Source: Bacteroidaceae bacterium (GTDB lineage Bacteria > Bacteroidota > Bacteroidia > Bacteroidales > Bacteroidaceae). Taken from it: a stretch of DNA of 42,120 nt. The position numbers and the translations under genes are program-made. Positions 34,513-42,120 of the stretch are shown here, piece by piece (position 1 is the first letter of the stretch; each line of letters opens with the position of its first letter). The stretch lies in assembly GCA_017554605.1 (NCBI GenBank), contig JAFZIA010000022.1, positions 1 to 42,120 on the forward strand, in the 5' to 3' direction. Below the pieces are notes generated by a model. It searched no databases. It saw only the letters and a list, made by a program, of their open reading frames with translations, and was not told the DNA's origin.

Positions 34513-34520
34513 TATCTTCG
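34513..34520 (+). promoter_or_regulatory. -7 element for the cdd-phosphatase-ruvC operon
   Basis: TATCTTCG is one base from the TAnnTTTG consensus. A TTTG at 34494-34497 is 15 bases upstream, shorter than usual. The cdd start is 33 bases downstream. Confidence 0.4.
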
Positions 34521-34553
34521 CAATATCAACCAGCATTTTAATGCCCTACGCTT

Positions 34554-35039
34554 ATGAGAGAGATTGAACTCAGTACAAAAGTAAAGGCGTGCCGGTACGA
34601 GGAACTTTCTTCGTCCGACCGTATATTGGTAGATGCCGCACGCGAGGCAACCGCACGCAGCTACGCGCCCTACTCGGGCTTTTCGGTGGGAGCGGCCGTA
34701 AGGCTCACCAACGGAGAGATTGTAACAGGCAATAACCAGGAGAATGCAGCATACCCCTCGGGGCTTTGCGCCGAACGCACTACCCTATTCTGGGCCAATG
34801 CACAGTATCCCGATGCGGCTGTTGAGACGCTTGCCATTGCAGCACGCAACGCAAACGGCGAGCTCCCCGTGCCCATTTCACCCTGCGGAGCTTGCCGCCA
34901 GGTGATACTCGAGGTTGAGAAACGCCACAACCGTCCGATGAGGATAATCCTTTACGGAGCAAGGGAGAGCTTTATAATAGAGGAGGGAGTAAAAGCGCTG
35001 CTGCCCCTGTGCTTCGACGCCGATTTTTTAGAAAAATAA
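34554..35039 (+). CDS. cdd: Cytidine deaminase
   Basis: A 161-residue zinc-dependent cytidine deaminase that converts cytidine and deoxycytidine to uridine forms. Catalytic motifs are YPSGLCAERTTLFWANAQYP near residue 70 (CAE: zinc Cys and catalytic Glu) and ISPCGACRQVILEVE near 108 (PCxxC). YAPYSGFSVGAAVRL near 45 is also typical. Cys rather than His as the first zinc ligand indicates the homotetrameric class. The phosphatase gene begins 7 bases downstream. Confidence 0.96.
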   Translation: MREIELSTKVKACRYEELSSSDRILVDAAREATARSYAPYSGFSVGAAVRLTNGEIVTGNNQENAAYPSGLCAERTTLFWANAQYPDAAVETLAIAARNANGELPVPISPCGACRQVILEVEKRHNRPMRIILYGARESFIIEEGVKALLPLCFDADFLEK

Positions 35040-35046
35040 GAAGAAA

Positions 35047-35517
35047 ATGAAAAAGATAATGTTTGTATGCCACGGCAACATCTGCCGCTCGCCGATGGCA
35101 GAGTATATAATGAAGGAACTTGCACGCGAGGCAGGCGTGAGCGACCAACTGCACATAGAGTCATCGGCAACGAGCCGCGAAGAGATAGGCAACGCCATAT
35201 ACCCTCCCGCAGCACATATCCTGTCGCTGCACGGGATAGGCAGCAAGGGACACCGTGCCCGCCAGTTTACCGTAGAGGATTACAACAGCTTCGACCTTGT
35301 GGTGGTTATGGAGGATTATAACCTGCGCAATATGCTACGCATTATAGCCTGCGACTGCGAGGGCAAGGTGTGGAAACTGCTCGACTTTACATCGGACACA
35401 CTGCAGCGCACGATGGGTGACGACATTTCCGACCCCTGGTACCACGGCAATTTCGACAAGACCTACAATGAGATTCTCACAGGCTGCAAGGCCCTTATGA
35501 AATATCTGGGCTATTGA
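35047..35517 (+). CDS. Low-molecular-weight protein-tyrosine phosphatase
   Basis: A 156-residue LMW-PTP. The P-loop [16 protein letters not shown] is at residues 6-18 with the catalytic Cys and Arg of Cx5R. The general acid Asp is in [19 protein letters not shown] near residue 125. The family dephosphorylates phosphotyrosine proteins and often works with tyrosine kinases of capsule export; no such kinase lies here. It follows cdd by 7 bases, and its stop is 2 bases before the ruvC ATG. Confidence 0.94.
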   Translation: MKKIMFVCHGNICRSPMAEYIMKELAREAGVSDQLHIESSATSREEIGNAIYPPAAHILSLHGIGSKGHRARQFTVEDYNSFDLVVVMEDYNLRNMLRIIACDCEGKVWKLLDFTSDTLQRTMGDDISDPWYHGNFDKTYNEILTGCKALMKYLGY

Positions 35518-35519
35518 CG

Positions 35520-36101
35520 ATGGATATACACAGCACACAACGCCCCACCGACGACAGGGTAATTATGGGCATAGACCCAGGAACAAACATTATGGGCTAT
35601 GCTTTCATTGGAGTCAATGGGAACAGGGCACGCCTTATTGCAATGGGTGTAATAGACCTGCGCAAATGCAAGGATACATACATAAAACTGGGCGAGATAT
35701 TCAATCGCGTGCAGGGGCTCATCGCCTCGTTCCTCCCCGACGAGCTTGCCATTGAAGCTCCGTTCTTTGGAAAGAATGTGCAGAGTATGCTCAAGCTGGG
35801 GCGTGCGCAAGGGGTTGCCATTGCCGCTGCCATAAGCCGCGACGTACCCATTCACGAGTACGCCCCGCTCAAGATAAAGATGGCAATCACAGGCAATGGC
35901 TCGGCCTCGAAAGAGCAGGTTGCCGAGATGCTGCGCCGTATGCTAAATATTTCGGCCGATGAGATGCCGCAGTTTATGGACGCCACCGATGCGCTTGGTG
36001 CGGCCTTTTGCCACTACATACAGCGCGGACGCCCCGTAAGTGACAAAAAATACTCTTCGTGGGCCGATTTTGCAAAGAAAAATCCTGACAAGATTACTTA
36101 A
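35520..36101 (+). CDS. ruvC: Crossover junction endodeoxyribonuclease
   Basis: A 193-residue RuvC resolvase that cuts Holliday junctions as a dimer. The four acidic catalytic residues are visible: Asp in [16 protein letters not shown] (near 18), Glu in [14 protein letters not shown] (near 79), and two Asp in [15 protein letters not shown] (near 150). I chose the ATG at 35520; a TTG at 35514 would overlap the phosphatase stop. The short N-terminal lead before the first Asp is longer than in E. coli. Tight spacing links it to cdd and the phosphatase. Confidence 0.95.
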   Translation: MDIHSTQRPTDDRVIMGIDPGTNIMGYAFIGVNGNRARLIAMGVIDLRKCKDTYIKLGEIFNRVQGLIASFLPDELAIEAPFFGKNVQSMLKLGRAQGVAIAAAISRDVPIHEYAPLKIKMAITGNGSASKEQVAEMLRRMLNISADEMPQFMDATDALGAAFCHYIQRGRPVSDKKYSSWADFAKKNPDKIT

Positions 36102-36106
36102 GGGAG

Positions 36107-36212
36107 GATTGCTGCAAGCGTTAATTTTAGAATCTATTGCCAACGCTCTGCGGCTGAGCCCCGACTATTTGCTGCAATCGTTGGCAATAAAGCAAAGCCC
36201 AGTTTTGCTTTA
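36107..36212. repeat. Repeat-rich bidirectional terminator region
   Basis: Between converging ruvC and porE-like genes. TTGCTGCAAGCGTT (about 36109) and TTGCTGCAATCGTT (about 36170) are near-identical direct repeats. TATTGCCAACG (36135-36145) and CGTTGGCAATA (36179-36189) form an 11-bp perfect inverted repeat. TAAAGCAAA (36188-36196) and TTTGCTTTA (36204-36212) form a second one that overlaps the porE-like stop codon. This probably stops transcripts from both sides. Confidence 0.6.
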
Positions 36213-38204
36213 TTCATAAAGTTGGTATGTGGTACGCAGCACCTGGAACTCGGTACGGCGGTTAAGGCCGTGGCATATTTCGCGCTGTTCCTCATCTTGC
36301 AGGGCATTTATATACTCCTCGGTGAGCTCGTCGTCCTCCTTAAGGAAAGGATATTTCTCGGTCATCTTCTTCAACACCTTTTTGGGACGTTCCTCACCAT
36401 ATCCCACCGCTGTAAGGCGCTCCTTATCTATTCCCTTCGATACGAGATAGTCCACGACAGCATCGGCCCTGCGTTGCGCCAGACGCTTATTGTAGCTGTC
36501 GCTACCACGGAAATCACAGTGTGCACTGAGCTCAATTGTGACATTGGGGTTAAGTTCGAGCATTCCGACAAGCTCATCGAGCGCTGTTGCCGACTCAGGA
36601 GTAAGCTCGGCACGGTCGAACTCATAGAAGATGTTATCCACAAGCACAGGACGGCTTATCGACGGCAGCGCAAAATCGAGCTGATACTCCACGTTACCCT
36701 CCTGCGTAGTTGTTTGTAGTTCCTGCATAGCATTGAGATAGCCCTTGCACGTACCCAAAAGCACATACTCCACTCCTGGCGCGACACGCACACTGTACGA
36801 ACCGTCCTTCATTACCGACAGGGCGCTGTTCGTCCCGTCGTTGCCAATCATATATATAATACCCTCGGGGAGCTCGTAACCGTCCTTTTCGTACAACCAG
36901 CCGTGCAGGGTATGTACAGTCTCGGGCAGATGAAACGAGTATATGTGGTCCCAGCCACGGGCATCGCCACGGTTCGACGAGAAGTAGCCCCGATAGAGCC
37001 CAGGAGCAAATGTCATTCCAAAATCATCGCCATTGGAGTTTACGGGAGCCATCATATTACTCACGTCCCACACGCTATCGTTGAGCTGTGTGGCACAGAA
37101 AATGTCAAGACCTCCCATTCCCGGATAGCCGTCCGACGAGAAGAAAAGCTCGCCCTGCGGACCGAACGCAGGAAACAGCTCGTCGCCATCGGTATTTATC
37201 GCACTGCCCAAATTCTCGACAATGCCCTCCATTGCACGGTTAGAACCTATATAGTAGCGCCACAGGTCGAGACCTCCCTCGCCACCCTGCATATTGGAGG
37301 TAAAATAGAGCCACTCATTGTCGGGCGATACGGCCGGGTGGGCAAAGAGCGACAGTGTATCGTTAGATATTGCAACCTTCTCGGGGGCACTCCACGAAGC
37401 ATCGCTGCGGTTACTCTTGTATATTGCCGCATAACGCGGATAATCCTCGTCAGTAGCACAGCGAGTAAAGTACATTGTCTTTCCGTCACTTGTAAAGGCG
37501 CAGGCACCATCTTCGTACTCGCTGTTTACGTCGGCCTCAATCTTTTCTACCTTTTGCCATTTTCCTTTATCGTCGCGCTTTACAAGAAAGAGGTCGGAGC
37601 TCTTCTGTCCCGATACTCCGCTCACATCGTTTCCTGTTGCCTCCTTGCGTGTAGAGCTTATGATAATCATTGTAGTATCCTCACCCACGTACATAGGACA
37701 AAAGTCGCTACGCTGTCCGTTAAGCTCCTTGGCTATCTTCACACGGTAGCGCGTGGGATTTTTCTTCCACTCCATAGACTGTTGCGCCGTTTGCAGTCCC
37801 ATCTGTGCCCTGCGGTCGTCCGGGGCATACGACAGATATATTCCATAATTTTTCACAGCCGCTTTATATTCGCCTTTCTGTACCTGTGCATCGGCAAGAT
37901 AGCGATAGGCAAGCGTATCAGGATATTTGTAGCGTATAGCATTCATATATGCTCCCGCAGCCCTCTGCGGGTTATTGCTCAAGCGATAGCACTCGGCCAT
38001 TTTCCAGGCTATCAATCCACGCTTGCTACGTTCCTTGGGAGGTATTTTTGAGTAGGCACGCTTATACTGCTTGGCCGCATCGAAATACTCGTTGATTGCA
38101 GCCAGTTCATCGCCCTTGCGTATTGCTTTCTCGCTGCTGCACGCCATAGCCAACAGCAGCAACAGAAAGCATATTATAATATTCTTCAGTCTTATTATTT
38201 TCAT
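36210..38204 (-). CDS. PorE-like lipoprotein (TPR, PD40 propeller, CRD, OmpA domain)
   Basis: A 664-residue lipoprotein (lipobox LAMACSSE, Cys near residue 22). TPR-like helices cover about 30-145. A PD40-type propeller covers about 150-415, with SDGKTMYFTR, DNEWLYFTSNMQGGEGGLDL and FFSSDGYPGMGGLDIFCATQ. A carboxypeptidase-regulatory-like domain follows (about 425-505, GWLYEKDGYELPEGIIY), then an OmpA C-terminal domain (about 515-664, EFDRAELTPESATALDEL, HCDFRGSDSYNKRLAQRRAD, CHGLNRRTEFQVL). This exact order is that of PorE (PG1058 of Porphyromonas gingivalis), a peptidoglycan-binding part of the type IX secretion system. The gene stands alone, convergent with ruvC. Confidence 0.88.
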   Translation of the reverse strand: MKIIRLKNIIICFLLLLLAMACSSEKAIRKGDELAAINEYFDAAKQYKRAYSKIPPKERSKRGLIAWKMAECYRLSNNPQRAAGAYMNAIRYKYPDTLAYRYLADAQVQKGEYKAAVKNYGIYLSYAPDDRRAQMGLQTAQQSMEWKKNPTRYRVKIAKELNGQRSDFCPMYVGEDTTMIIISSTRKEATGNDVSGVSGQKSSDLFLVKRDDKGKWQKVEKIEADVNSEYEDGACAFTSDGKTMYFTRCATDEDYPRYAAIYKSNRSDASWSAPEKVAISNDTLSLFAHPAVSPDNEWLYFTSNMQGGEGGLDLWRYYIGSNRAMEGIVENLGSAINTDGDELFPAFGPQGELFFSSDGYPGMGGLDIFCATQLNDSVWDVSNMMAPVNSNGDDFGMTFAPGLYRGYFSSNRGDARGWDHIYSFHLPETVHTLHGWLYEKDGYELPEGIIYMIGNDGTNSALSVMKDGSYSVRVAPGVEYVLLGTCKGYLNAMQELQTTTQEGNVEYQLDFALPSISRPVLVDNIFYEFDRAELTPESATALDELVGMLELNPNVTIELSAHCDFRGSDSYNKRLAQRRADAVVDYLVSKGIDKERLTAVGYGEERPKKVLKKMTEKYPFLKEDDELTEEYINALQDEEQREICHGLNRRTEFQVLRTTYQLYE

Positions 38205-38326
38205 ATATTTACAAAAGATATTCCCTGCTGGTGCAGCCTATAACAGCAATGCAGTGGAGATAAATTTATAACAGAGAATTGCACCATTTATTGTGCAACA
38301 GCTTCTTATATTTTTTTTAGATTTTG

Positions 38327-38358
38327 TTTGTTTGTCTGAAACTTCTGAACTATTTTTG
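38327..38358 (+). promoter_or_regulatory. Promoter of the thiamine uptake operon
   Basis: TTTG (38327-38330), a 20-base spacer, then TATTTTTG (38351-38358): an ideal Bacteroidales promoter. Transcription would start at about 38364, just before the riboswitch. Confidence 0.75.
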
Positions 38359-38374
38359 CAGCAGATTTCAAAAA

Positions 38375-38515
38375 AGGGGTGCCTAAGGGGCTGCGCTTTT
38401 TTGCTTGCCGTAATTTTTCTCGAGGAAATTTCGGTAAAGAAAGAGCCTGCTTCGTCACAAAAGGCTGAGATCATACCCATTAACCTGATCCGGATAATGC
38501 CGGCGTAGGGAAAGA
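38375..38515 (+). promoter_or_regulatory. TPP riboswitch (THI element)
   Basis: The conserved parts of the TPP aptamer are present in order: GGGGTGCC (38376-38383), AAAGGCTGAGAT (about 38460-38471), ACCC (38475-38478), then CCTGATCCGGATAATGCCGG and CGTAGGGAA (to 38512). TPP binding would lower expression. The P3 region between GGTGCC and GGCTGAGA is long, about 75 bases. Within it CTTGCCGTAATTT and AAATTTCGGTAAAG can pair around a CTCGAG-containing loop. Confidence 0.93.
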
Positions 38516-38552
38516 GCCGTACAAAGTGGCCATAAGTACGACACAATTGGAA

Positions 38553-38591
38553 AAATCCCCATTTTCCGTTTAACCGGGAGCTGGAGGATTT
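38553..38591 (+). terminator. Attenuator hairpin after the TPP riboswitch
   Basis: AAATCCCC (38553-38560) pairs with GGAGGATTT (38583-38591, one bulged A). The stem continues with ATTTTCC against GGGAGCT through wobbles, around the loop GTTTAACC. ATTTTTTT follows. It lies 41 bases upstream of the receptor start codon. It is the likely expression platform: TPP-bound RNA would favour termination. Confidence 0.7.
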
Positions 38592-38631
38592 ATTTTTTTC
38601 TCTTTCGGCTCCACAAAATTTTTGAATCGCA

Positions 38632-40860
38632 ATGAAAAGAATCACATTGCTTGGCTACTTATTGATAGCCACTGCCACACTATGTGCACAGCACAATGAG
38701 AAAAAAGACTCTATGCAATCGTTCGGACTGCAAGAGGTGGAAGTTTTGTCGACAAGAGCTACCGAAACAACGCCGATAGCCTATACAAACATCGACGAAA
38801 AGAAAATAAGAATGTACAACGCGGGAGTGGACCTGCCCTACATTGTGAGTATGACACCAGGAGCAATAACCACAAGCGACGCGGGTACAGGTATTGGATA
38901 CACCACCCTGAGGGTACGCGGAACCGACGGCACACGTATCAATGTCACTGCCAACGGTATACCAGTAAACGATGCCGAGAGCCACACAGTCTTTTGGGTA
39001 AATCTGCCCGACTTTGCATCATCGGTAAAGGATATTCAGATACAACGAGGAGTGGGTACATCAACCAACGGTGCAGGCTCGTTCGGCGCAAGTATGAACC
39101 TGCGTACCGGCAGTATGAGCCTGCAACCCTACACCGAGCTGAGCGCCTCGGCAGGTTCCTTTGGCACGCACAAGGAGACTCTGAAAATGGGTACGGGACT
39201 CATTGGCGAGCACTGGACCTTCGACGCGCGCCTATCGAACATCGCAAGCGACGGATACATAGAAAGAGCCTCATCGTCACTTAAATCGTACTACCTGCAA
39301 GCAGCATACTATGCCGACAATACAGCCGTGCGCTTCATAACATTTGCAGGTGACGAGGAGACCTATCACGCCTGGAACTACGCCTCGAAGGAAGAGATGC
39401 AGCTCTACGGCCGCCGTTACAATTCGTGCGGATATATGTACACCGACGATAACGGCAAGGAACGCTACTACAACGACCAGACCGACAATTACCAGCAGAG
39501 GAACTATCAGCTGCTCATTGACCACCATCTAAGCAATCGCGTGAGTATGAACATTGGTTTACACTACACAAAGGGCGACGGCTACTATCAGGAGTACAAG
39601 ACAGGTCGCAAACTTGTGGAGTATGCCTTGACACCGTTCATATACGATGGAGAGACTATGAAGAAGAGCGACCTTGTGCGACGCAAGGCAATGGATAACC
39701 ATTTTGGAGGCGCTGTATTCTCGCTCAACTACAAGGATAACCGCCTCAACGCCACCGCGGGAGGAGCACTCAACCGCTACACAGGCGACCACTTCGGCAA
39801 CGTACTGTGGGTAAAGAACTACATCGGCAACCTTGATGCCACACACGAGTACTACCGCAACCAGGGCACAAAGAACGACGGCAATATCTATCTGAAAGCC
39901 GACTACAGCATAGCCTCATCGCTCAACGCCTACATCGACCTACAATATCGTCATATAGGCTACACCATTGAGGGTTATAACGACAAATGGAACGACGCCA
40001 CTGGCACCCTGCAACAACTGGACATAGACGAGACTTTCGACTTTTTCAATCCCAAAGCAGGACTGTCGTGGCAGATAAACAAGCACAACCGTCTGTTCGG
40101 TTCAGTGAGCATAGCCCACAAAGAGCCCACACGCAACAACTACACCGACGGCAAGCTGCACTCACAGCCAAAGGCCGAGAAGCTCACCGACTACGAGCTG
40201 GGCTACACATTCGGAAGCAACAGAATACACGCAGGAGTGAACCTCTACTATATGCACTACAAGGACCAGCTTGCACTCACAGGCGAGCTGAACGAGATTG
40301 GCGAGCCGCTTGCCGACAATATCCCCGACAGCTACCGCGCAGGCATAGAGCTTATGGCAAGCGTGGAGTTGCCTTTGGGATTCAACTGGGAGGCAAATGC
40401 CACATTGAGCCGCAACCGTATAAAAGACTTTACCGAGGTGCTGTACGACGACGATACATACGAAAAATGGGAAATTAAGCACGGAGAGACACGTATAGCA
40501 TTCTCGCCCGACATTATTGCCAACAACATACTAAGTTACAGCAACAAGGGACTGAGCCTGTCGATGCACACACAGTATGTGAGCAAGCAGTATATGAGCA
40601 ACGCACAGCAGAGCGACCATCTACTCGACGCATATCTTGTGAGCAACCTTTACGCATCGTACACATTCAATCTACGTGGTACAAAAAGCATTACCGTAGG
40701 CGCAAACATCTACAACCTGTTCAACGAGGAGTACGAGAACAACGGATATGCCGGCAGCGGATACTACACTGTGAACGGAGAAAAGACACGTTACAACTAT
40801 GCAGGCTACGCAGCCCAGGCAGGCACTAACTTTTTGGGACACGTAACAATCAACTTCTAA
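38632..40860 (+). CDS. TonB-dependent outer-membrane receptor, probable thiamine importer
   Basis: A 742-residue TonB-dependent receptor. Signal peptide 1-20 (ending LCAQ). The plug domain (about 30-165) includes TTLRVRGTDGTRINVTANGI, PVNDAESHTVFWVNLPDFAS and VKDIQIQRGVGTSTNGAGSF. A 22-strand barrel region follows and ends with a terminal aromatic (FLGHVTINF). It lacks the N-terminal carboxypeptidase-like domain of SusC receptors. Control by a TPP riboswitch and the downstream PnuT and thiamine kinase genes assign it to thiamine uptake, as in the OMthi-PnuT-Tnr3 set of Bacteroides thetaiotaomicron. Substrate is inferred from context. ExbB/ExbD proteins at 16968 could energise it. Confidence 0.92.
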   Translation: MKRITLLGYLLIATATLCAQHNEKKDSMQSFGLQEVEVLSTRATETTPIAYTNIDEKKIRMYNAGVDLPYIVSMTPGAITTSDAGTGIGYTTLRVRGTDGTRINVTANGIPVNDAESHTVFWVNLPDFASSVKDIQIQRGVGTSTNGAGSFGASMNLRTGSMSLQPYTELSASAGSFGTHKETLKMGTGLIGEHWTFDARLSNIASDGYIERASSSLKSYYLQAAYYADNTAVRFITFAGDEETYHAWNYASKEEMQLYGRRYNSCGYMYTDDNGKERYYNDQTDNYQQRNYQLLIDHHLSNRVSMNIGLHYTKGDGYYQEYKTGRKLVEYALTPFIYDGETMKKSDLVRRKAMDNHFGGAVFSLNYKDNRLNATAGGALNRYTGDHFGNVLWVKNYIGNLDATHEYYRNQGTKNDGNIYLKADYSIASSLNAYIDLQYRHIGYTIEGYNDKWNDATGTLQQLDIDETFDFFNPKAGLSWQINKHNRLFGSVSIAHKEPTRNNYTDGKLHSQPKAEKLTDYELGYTFGSNRIHAGVNLYYMHYKDQLALTGELNEIGEPLADNIPDSYRAGIELMASVELPLGFNWEANATLSRNRIKDFTEVLYDDDTYEKWEIKHGETRIAFSPDIIANNILSYSNKGLSLSMHTQYVSKQYMSNAQQSDHLLDAYLVSNLYASYTFNLRGTKSITVGANIYNLFNEEYENNGYAGSGYYTVNGEKTRYNYAGYAAQAGTNFLGHVTINF

Positions 40861-40869
40861 TCAAGAAAA

Positions 40870-41457
40870 ATGGAACAGTACATCGAGCTATTGGGAACTG
40901 CTGTGGGCATCGTATATCTGTGGCAGGAGTATCACGCAAGCATACACCTGTGGACAACAAGCATCATTATGCCTGCAATATACCTGTACATATATTACAA
41001 CGCCGGACTGTATGCCGACTTTGGGATAAACATATACTACCTTGCCATTGCTCTCTACGGCTGGCTCGCCTGGCGGTACAACTTCAGCATCAGAGGGCGT
41101 AAAAGCGACAGCAAGGAGCTCACGGTAAGCCACATCGGGAAAAAGCGTCTTTCGCTGCTCGTTGTACTGTTCCTGCTTCTTTGGGCAGGAATAGCACACA
41201 TACTAATCTACCTTACAGACAGCACCGTCCCCCTCACCGATGCATTCACCACCTCGCTGAGCATAGTGGGAATGTATATGCTCGCCCGCAAATATGTGGA
41301 GCAATGGTACGTGTGGCTCGTAGTGGACATTGTAAGCAGTGCCCTGTATGTATATAAGGAGCTCTATTTTACAGCCGCACTTTATGCAGTTTATGCAATT
41401 ATCGCTATCTTTGGATACCGCAAATGGAAACAGATGATAATATATGAAAATAACTGA
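40870..41457 (+). CDS. pnuT: PnuC/PnuT-family inner-membrane vitamin transporter, probable thiamine
   Basis: A 195-residue PnuC-family transporter with about seven hydrophobic helices. Typical features are ELLGTAVGIVYLWQEYHA at the start, YYNAGLYADFGINIYYLAIA with YGWLAWRYNF near residue 70, and the C-terminal VEQWYVWLVVDIVSSALYVY with KELYFTAALYAVYAIIAIFG. PnuC proteins are facilitators that trap the vitamin by phosphorylation. The downstream thiamine kinase would do so here, making it the thiamine member PnuT. It starts 9 bases after the receptor and overlaps the kinase by 14 bases. Confidence 0.92.
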   Translation: MEQYIELLGTAVGIVYLWQEYHASIHLWTTSIIMPAIYLYIYYNAGLYADFGINIYYLAIALYGWLAWRYNFSIRGRKSDSKELTVSHIGKKRLSLLVVLFLLLWAGIAHILIYLTDSTVPLTDAFTTSLSIVGMYMLARKYVEQWYVWLVVDIVSSALYVYKELYFTAALYAVYAIIAIFGYRKWKQMIIYENN

Positions 41458-42067
41458 CACGACAATAGAGGCCGTAATACTGGCAAACGGCGACTACCCC
41501 ACCACACCCGTCCCGTTAAAGATACTATCCACCGCACCCTTTGTCGTATGCTGTGACGGCGGTGCAAACAGCTACATCGAGCAGGGCCATACTCCCGACG
41601 TCATAATTGGCGACGGCGACTCACTACGCCCCGAGTACGCACGCAAATTTGCACAAATAGTAACAAAAGTATCCGAACAAGAAAGCAACGACCAGACAAA
41701 AGCCATAAACTACCTGCTTGCACAGGGCAAGAGGAACATCGCCATTGTAGGCGCAACAGGCAAGCGCGAAGACCACACGATAGGCAACATAAGCCTGCTC
41801 ATAGAGTATGCACGCAAAGGGGCACACGTGCGCACATACACCGACTACGGGGTATTTGTCCCCTGCAACGGCAACACAACACTACAGACAAAGGTAGGGC
41901 AACAGATTTCAATATTTTCTATATGCGCAAAGATTGAGAGAGCCGAGGGGCTGCTCTACCCCATCTACAATTTCACAAACTGGTGGCAGGGTACTCTAAA
42001 CGAATGCACCGGCACAAGCGTAAAAATTGAAGCACAAGGGGAGTACCTTGTATTTCTGAACTATTGA
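41444..42067 (+). CDS. Thiamine diphosphokinase (salvage TPP synthesis)
   Basis: A 207-residue thiamine pyrophosphokinase, converting thiamine and ATP to TPP and AMP. The motif order matches: AVILANGDYP, VVCCDGGANSYIEQGHTPDV, IIGDGDSL (GDxDS), then SNDQTKAINYLLAQG and GATGKREDHTIGNISLL near residue 105. A C-terminal beta-sandwich domain follows (GQQISIFSIC, GTSVKIEAQGEYLVFLNY). It would trap imported thiamine for PnuT. It overlaps pnuT by 14 bases. Bacteroides call the gene tnr3; bacterial nomenclature elsewhere is thiN. Confidence 0.94.
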   Translation: MKITDTTIEAVILANGDYPTTPVPLKILSTAPFVVCCDGGANSYIEQGHTPDVIIGDGDSLRPEYARKFAQIVTKVSEQESNDQTKAINYLLAQGKRNIAIVGATGKREDHTIGNISLLIEYARKGAHVRTYTDYGVFVPCNGNTTLQTKVGQQISIFSICAKIERAEGLLYPIYNFTNWWQGTLNECTGTSVKIEAQGEYLVFLNY

Positions 42068-42098
42068 AAAAAATTACGTAAAAAAAAGAAAAAAGCCG

Positions 42099-42120
42099 AT
42101 AATAATAATAATAATAATAA
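42099..42120. repeat. ATA/AAT microsatellite at the window edge
   Basis: A run of at least seven AAT units begins at 42099 and continues to the end of the window, after an A-rich stretch. It may extend beyond the window. It lies in the non-coding 3' side of the thiamine kinase gene. Confidence 0.7.

Larger units (their letters stand above)
38205..38631. other. 427-bp divergent region holding the thiamine operon control elements
   Basis: It contains the promoter at 38327, a TPP riboswitch (38375-38515) and an attenuator hairpin (38553-38591), listed separately. The left 120 bases are the AT-rich leader of the PorE-like gene, without a clear promoter match. Confidence 0.7.

Noticed and set aside
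36903-38051. A 382-codon plus-strand frame opposite the PorE-like gene
   Set aside because: It is antisense to the propeller and TPR regions and has no recognisable domain.

Overview
The window is a stretch of ordinary bacterial chromosome from a member of the Bacteroidales, most likely the Prevotellaceae/Bacteroidaceae side. Three things support this. Promoters are of the TTTG / TAnnTTTG type. Several families typical of the phylum are present: a PorE-like lipoprotein, T9SS-type C-terminal tails, an ExbB with a cleavable N-terminal extension, a PnuT/TonB-receptor thiamine uptake set, and a DUF975 protein. Shine-Dalgarno sequences are generally weak. I cannot name a species. There is no prophage, CRISPR array or intact insertion sequence.

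Layout. 1-485 is a non-coding block built from three copies of an AT-rich repeat plus hairpin modules. 486-2162 (-) is a secreted GHL10-type glycoside hydrolase, divergent from nifJ (2384-5938), a codon-optimised pyruvate:ferredoxin oxidoreductase. 6172-10072 (+) is a housekeeping run: ilvE, DUF975 membrane protein, trmB, Dabb protein, Mrp/ApbC. A 108-bp nested palindrome follows. 10477-13265 holds an orphan secreted protein facing a three-gene ECF sigma factor cassette. 13387-16564 (-) is lpxK-PNP-thiL-Imm17-like. tRNA-Ser(GGA) leads into an exbB / membrane protein / exbD / exbD operon (16968-19404). 19490-21954 (-) is mnmA-xseA-xseB. 22095-24598 (+) is a MATE transporter, a cytidylate kinase-like protein and a YfcE-type phosphoesterase, facing a SanA/YdcF-like protein. 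25836-29049 holds a DUF389 membrane protein, an AT-rich AAA ATPase with a C-terminal nuclease-like domain, and tRNA-Pro(GGG). 29749-33402 is a 1217-residue secreted CotH-type multidomain protein, facing a LysM glucosaminidase. 34554-36101 (+) is cdd, a low-molecular-weight phosphatase and ruvC. 36210-38204 (-) is a PorE-like OmpA lipoprotein. The window ends with a TPP riboswitch and attenuator controlling a thiamine uptake operon: TonB receptor, PnuT, thiamine diphosphokinase.

How the genes work together. The ExbB/ExbD set would power TonB-dependent receptors such as the thiamine receptor at the right end. Imported thiamine would pass through PnuT and be pyrophosphorylated by the kinase, and TPP would shut the operon off through the riboswitch. 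ThiL, 25 kb to the left, serves the de novo branch, and PFOR is a major TPP consumer. The PorE-like protein and two secreted proteins with T9SS-like tails point to a working type IX secretion system encoded mostly elsewhere.

I did not find a clear-cut new defence or mobile system. The least explained items are the left-end repeat array, the nested palindrome at 10090-10197, the sigma factor cassette with its unusual partner proteins, an Imm17-like gene with no toxin, and an orphan terminator at 29196-29235. All domain calls are by eye, without database searches.
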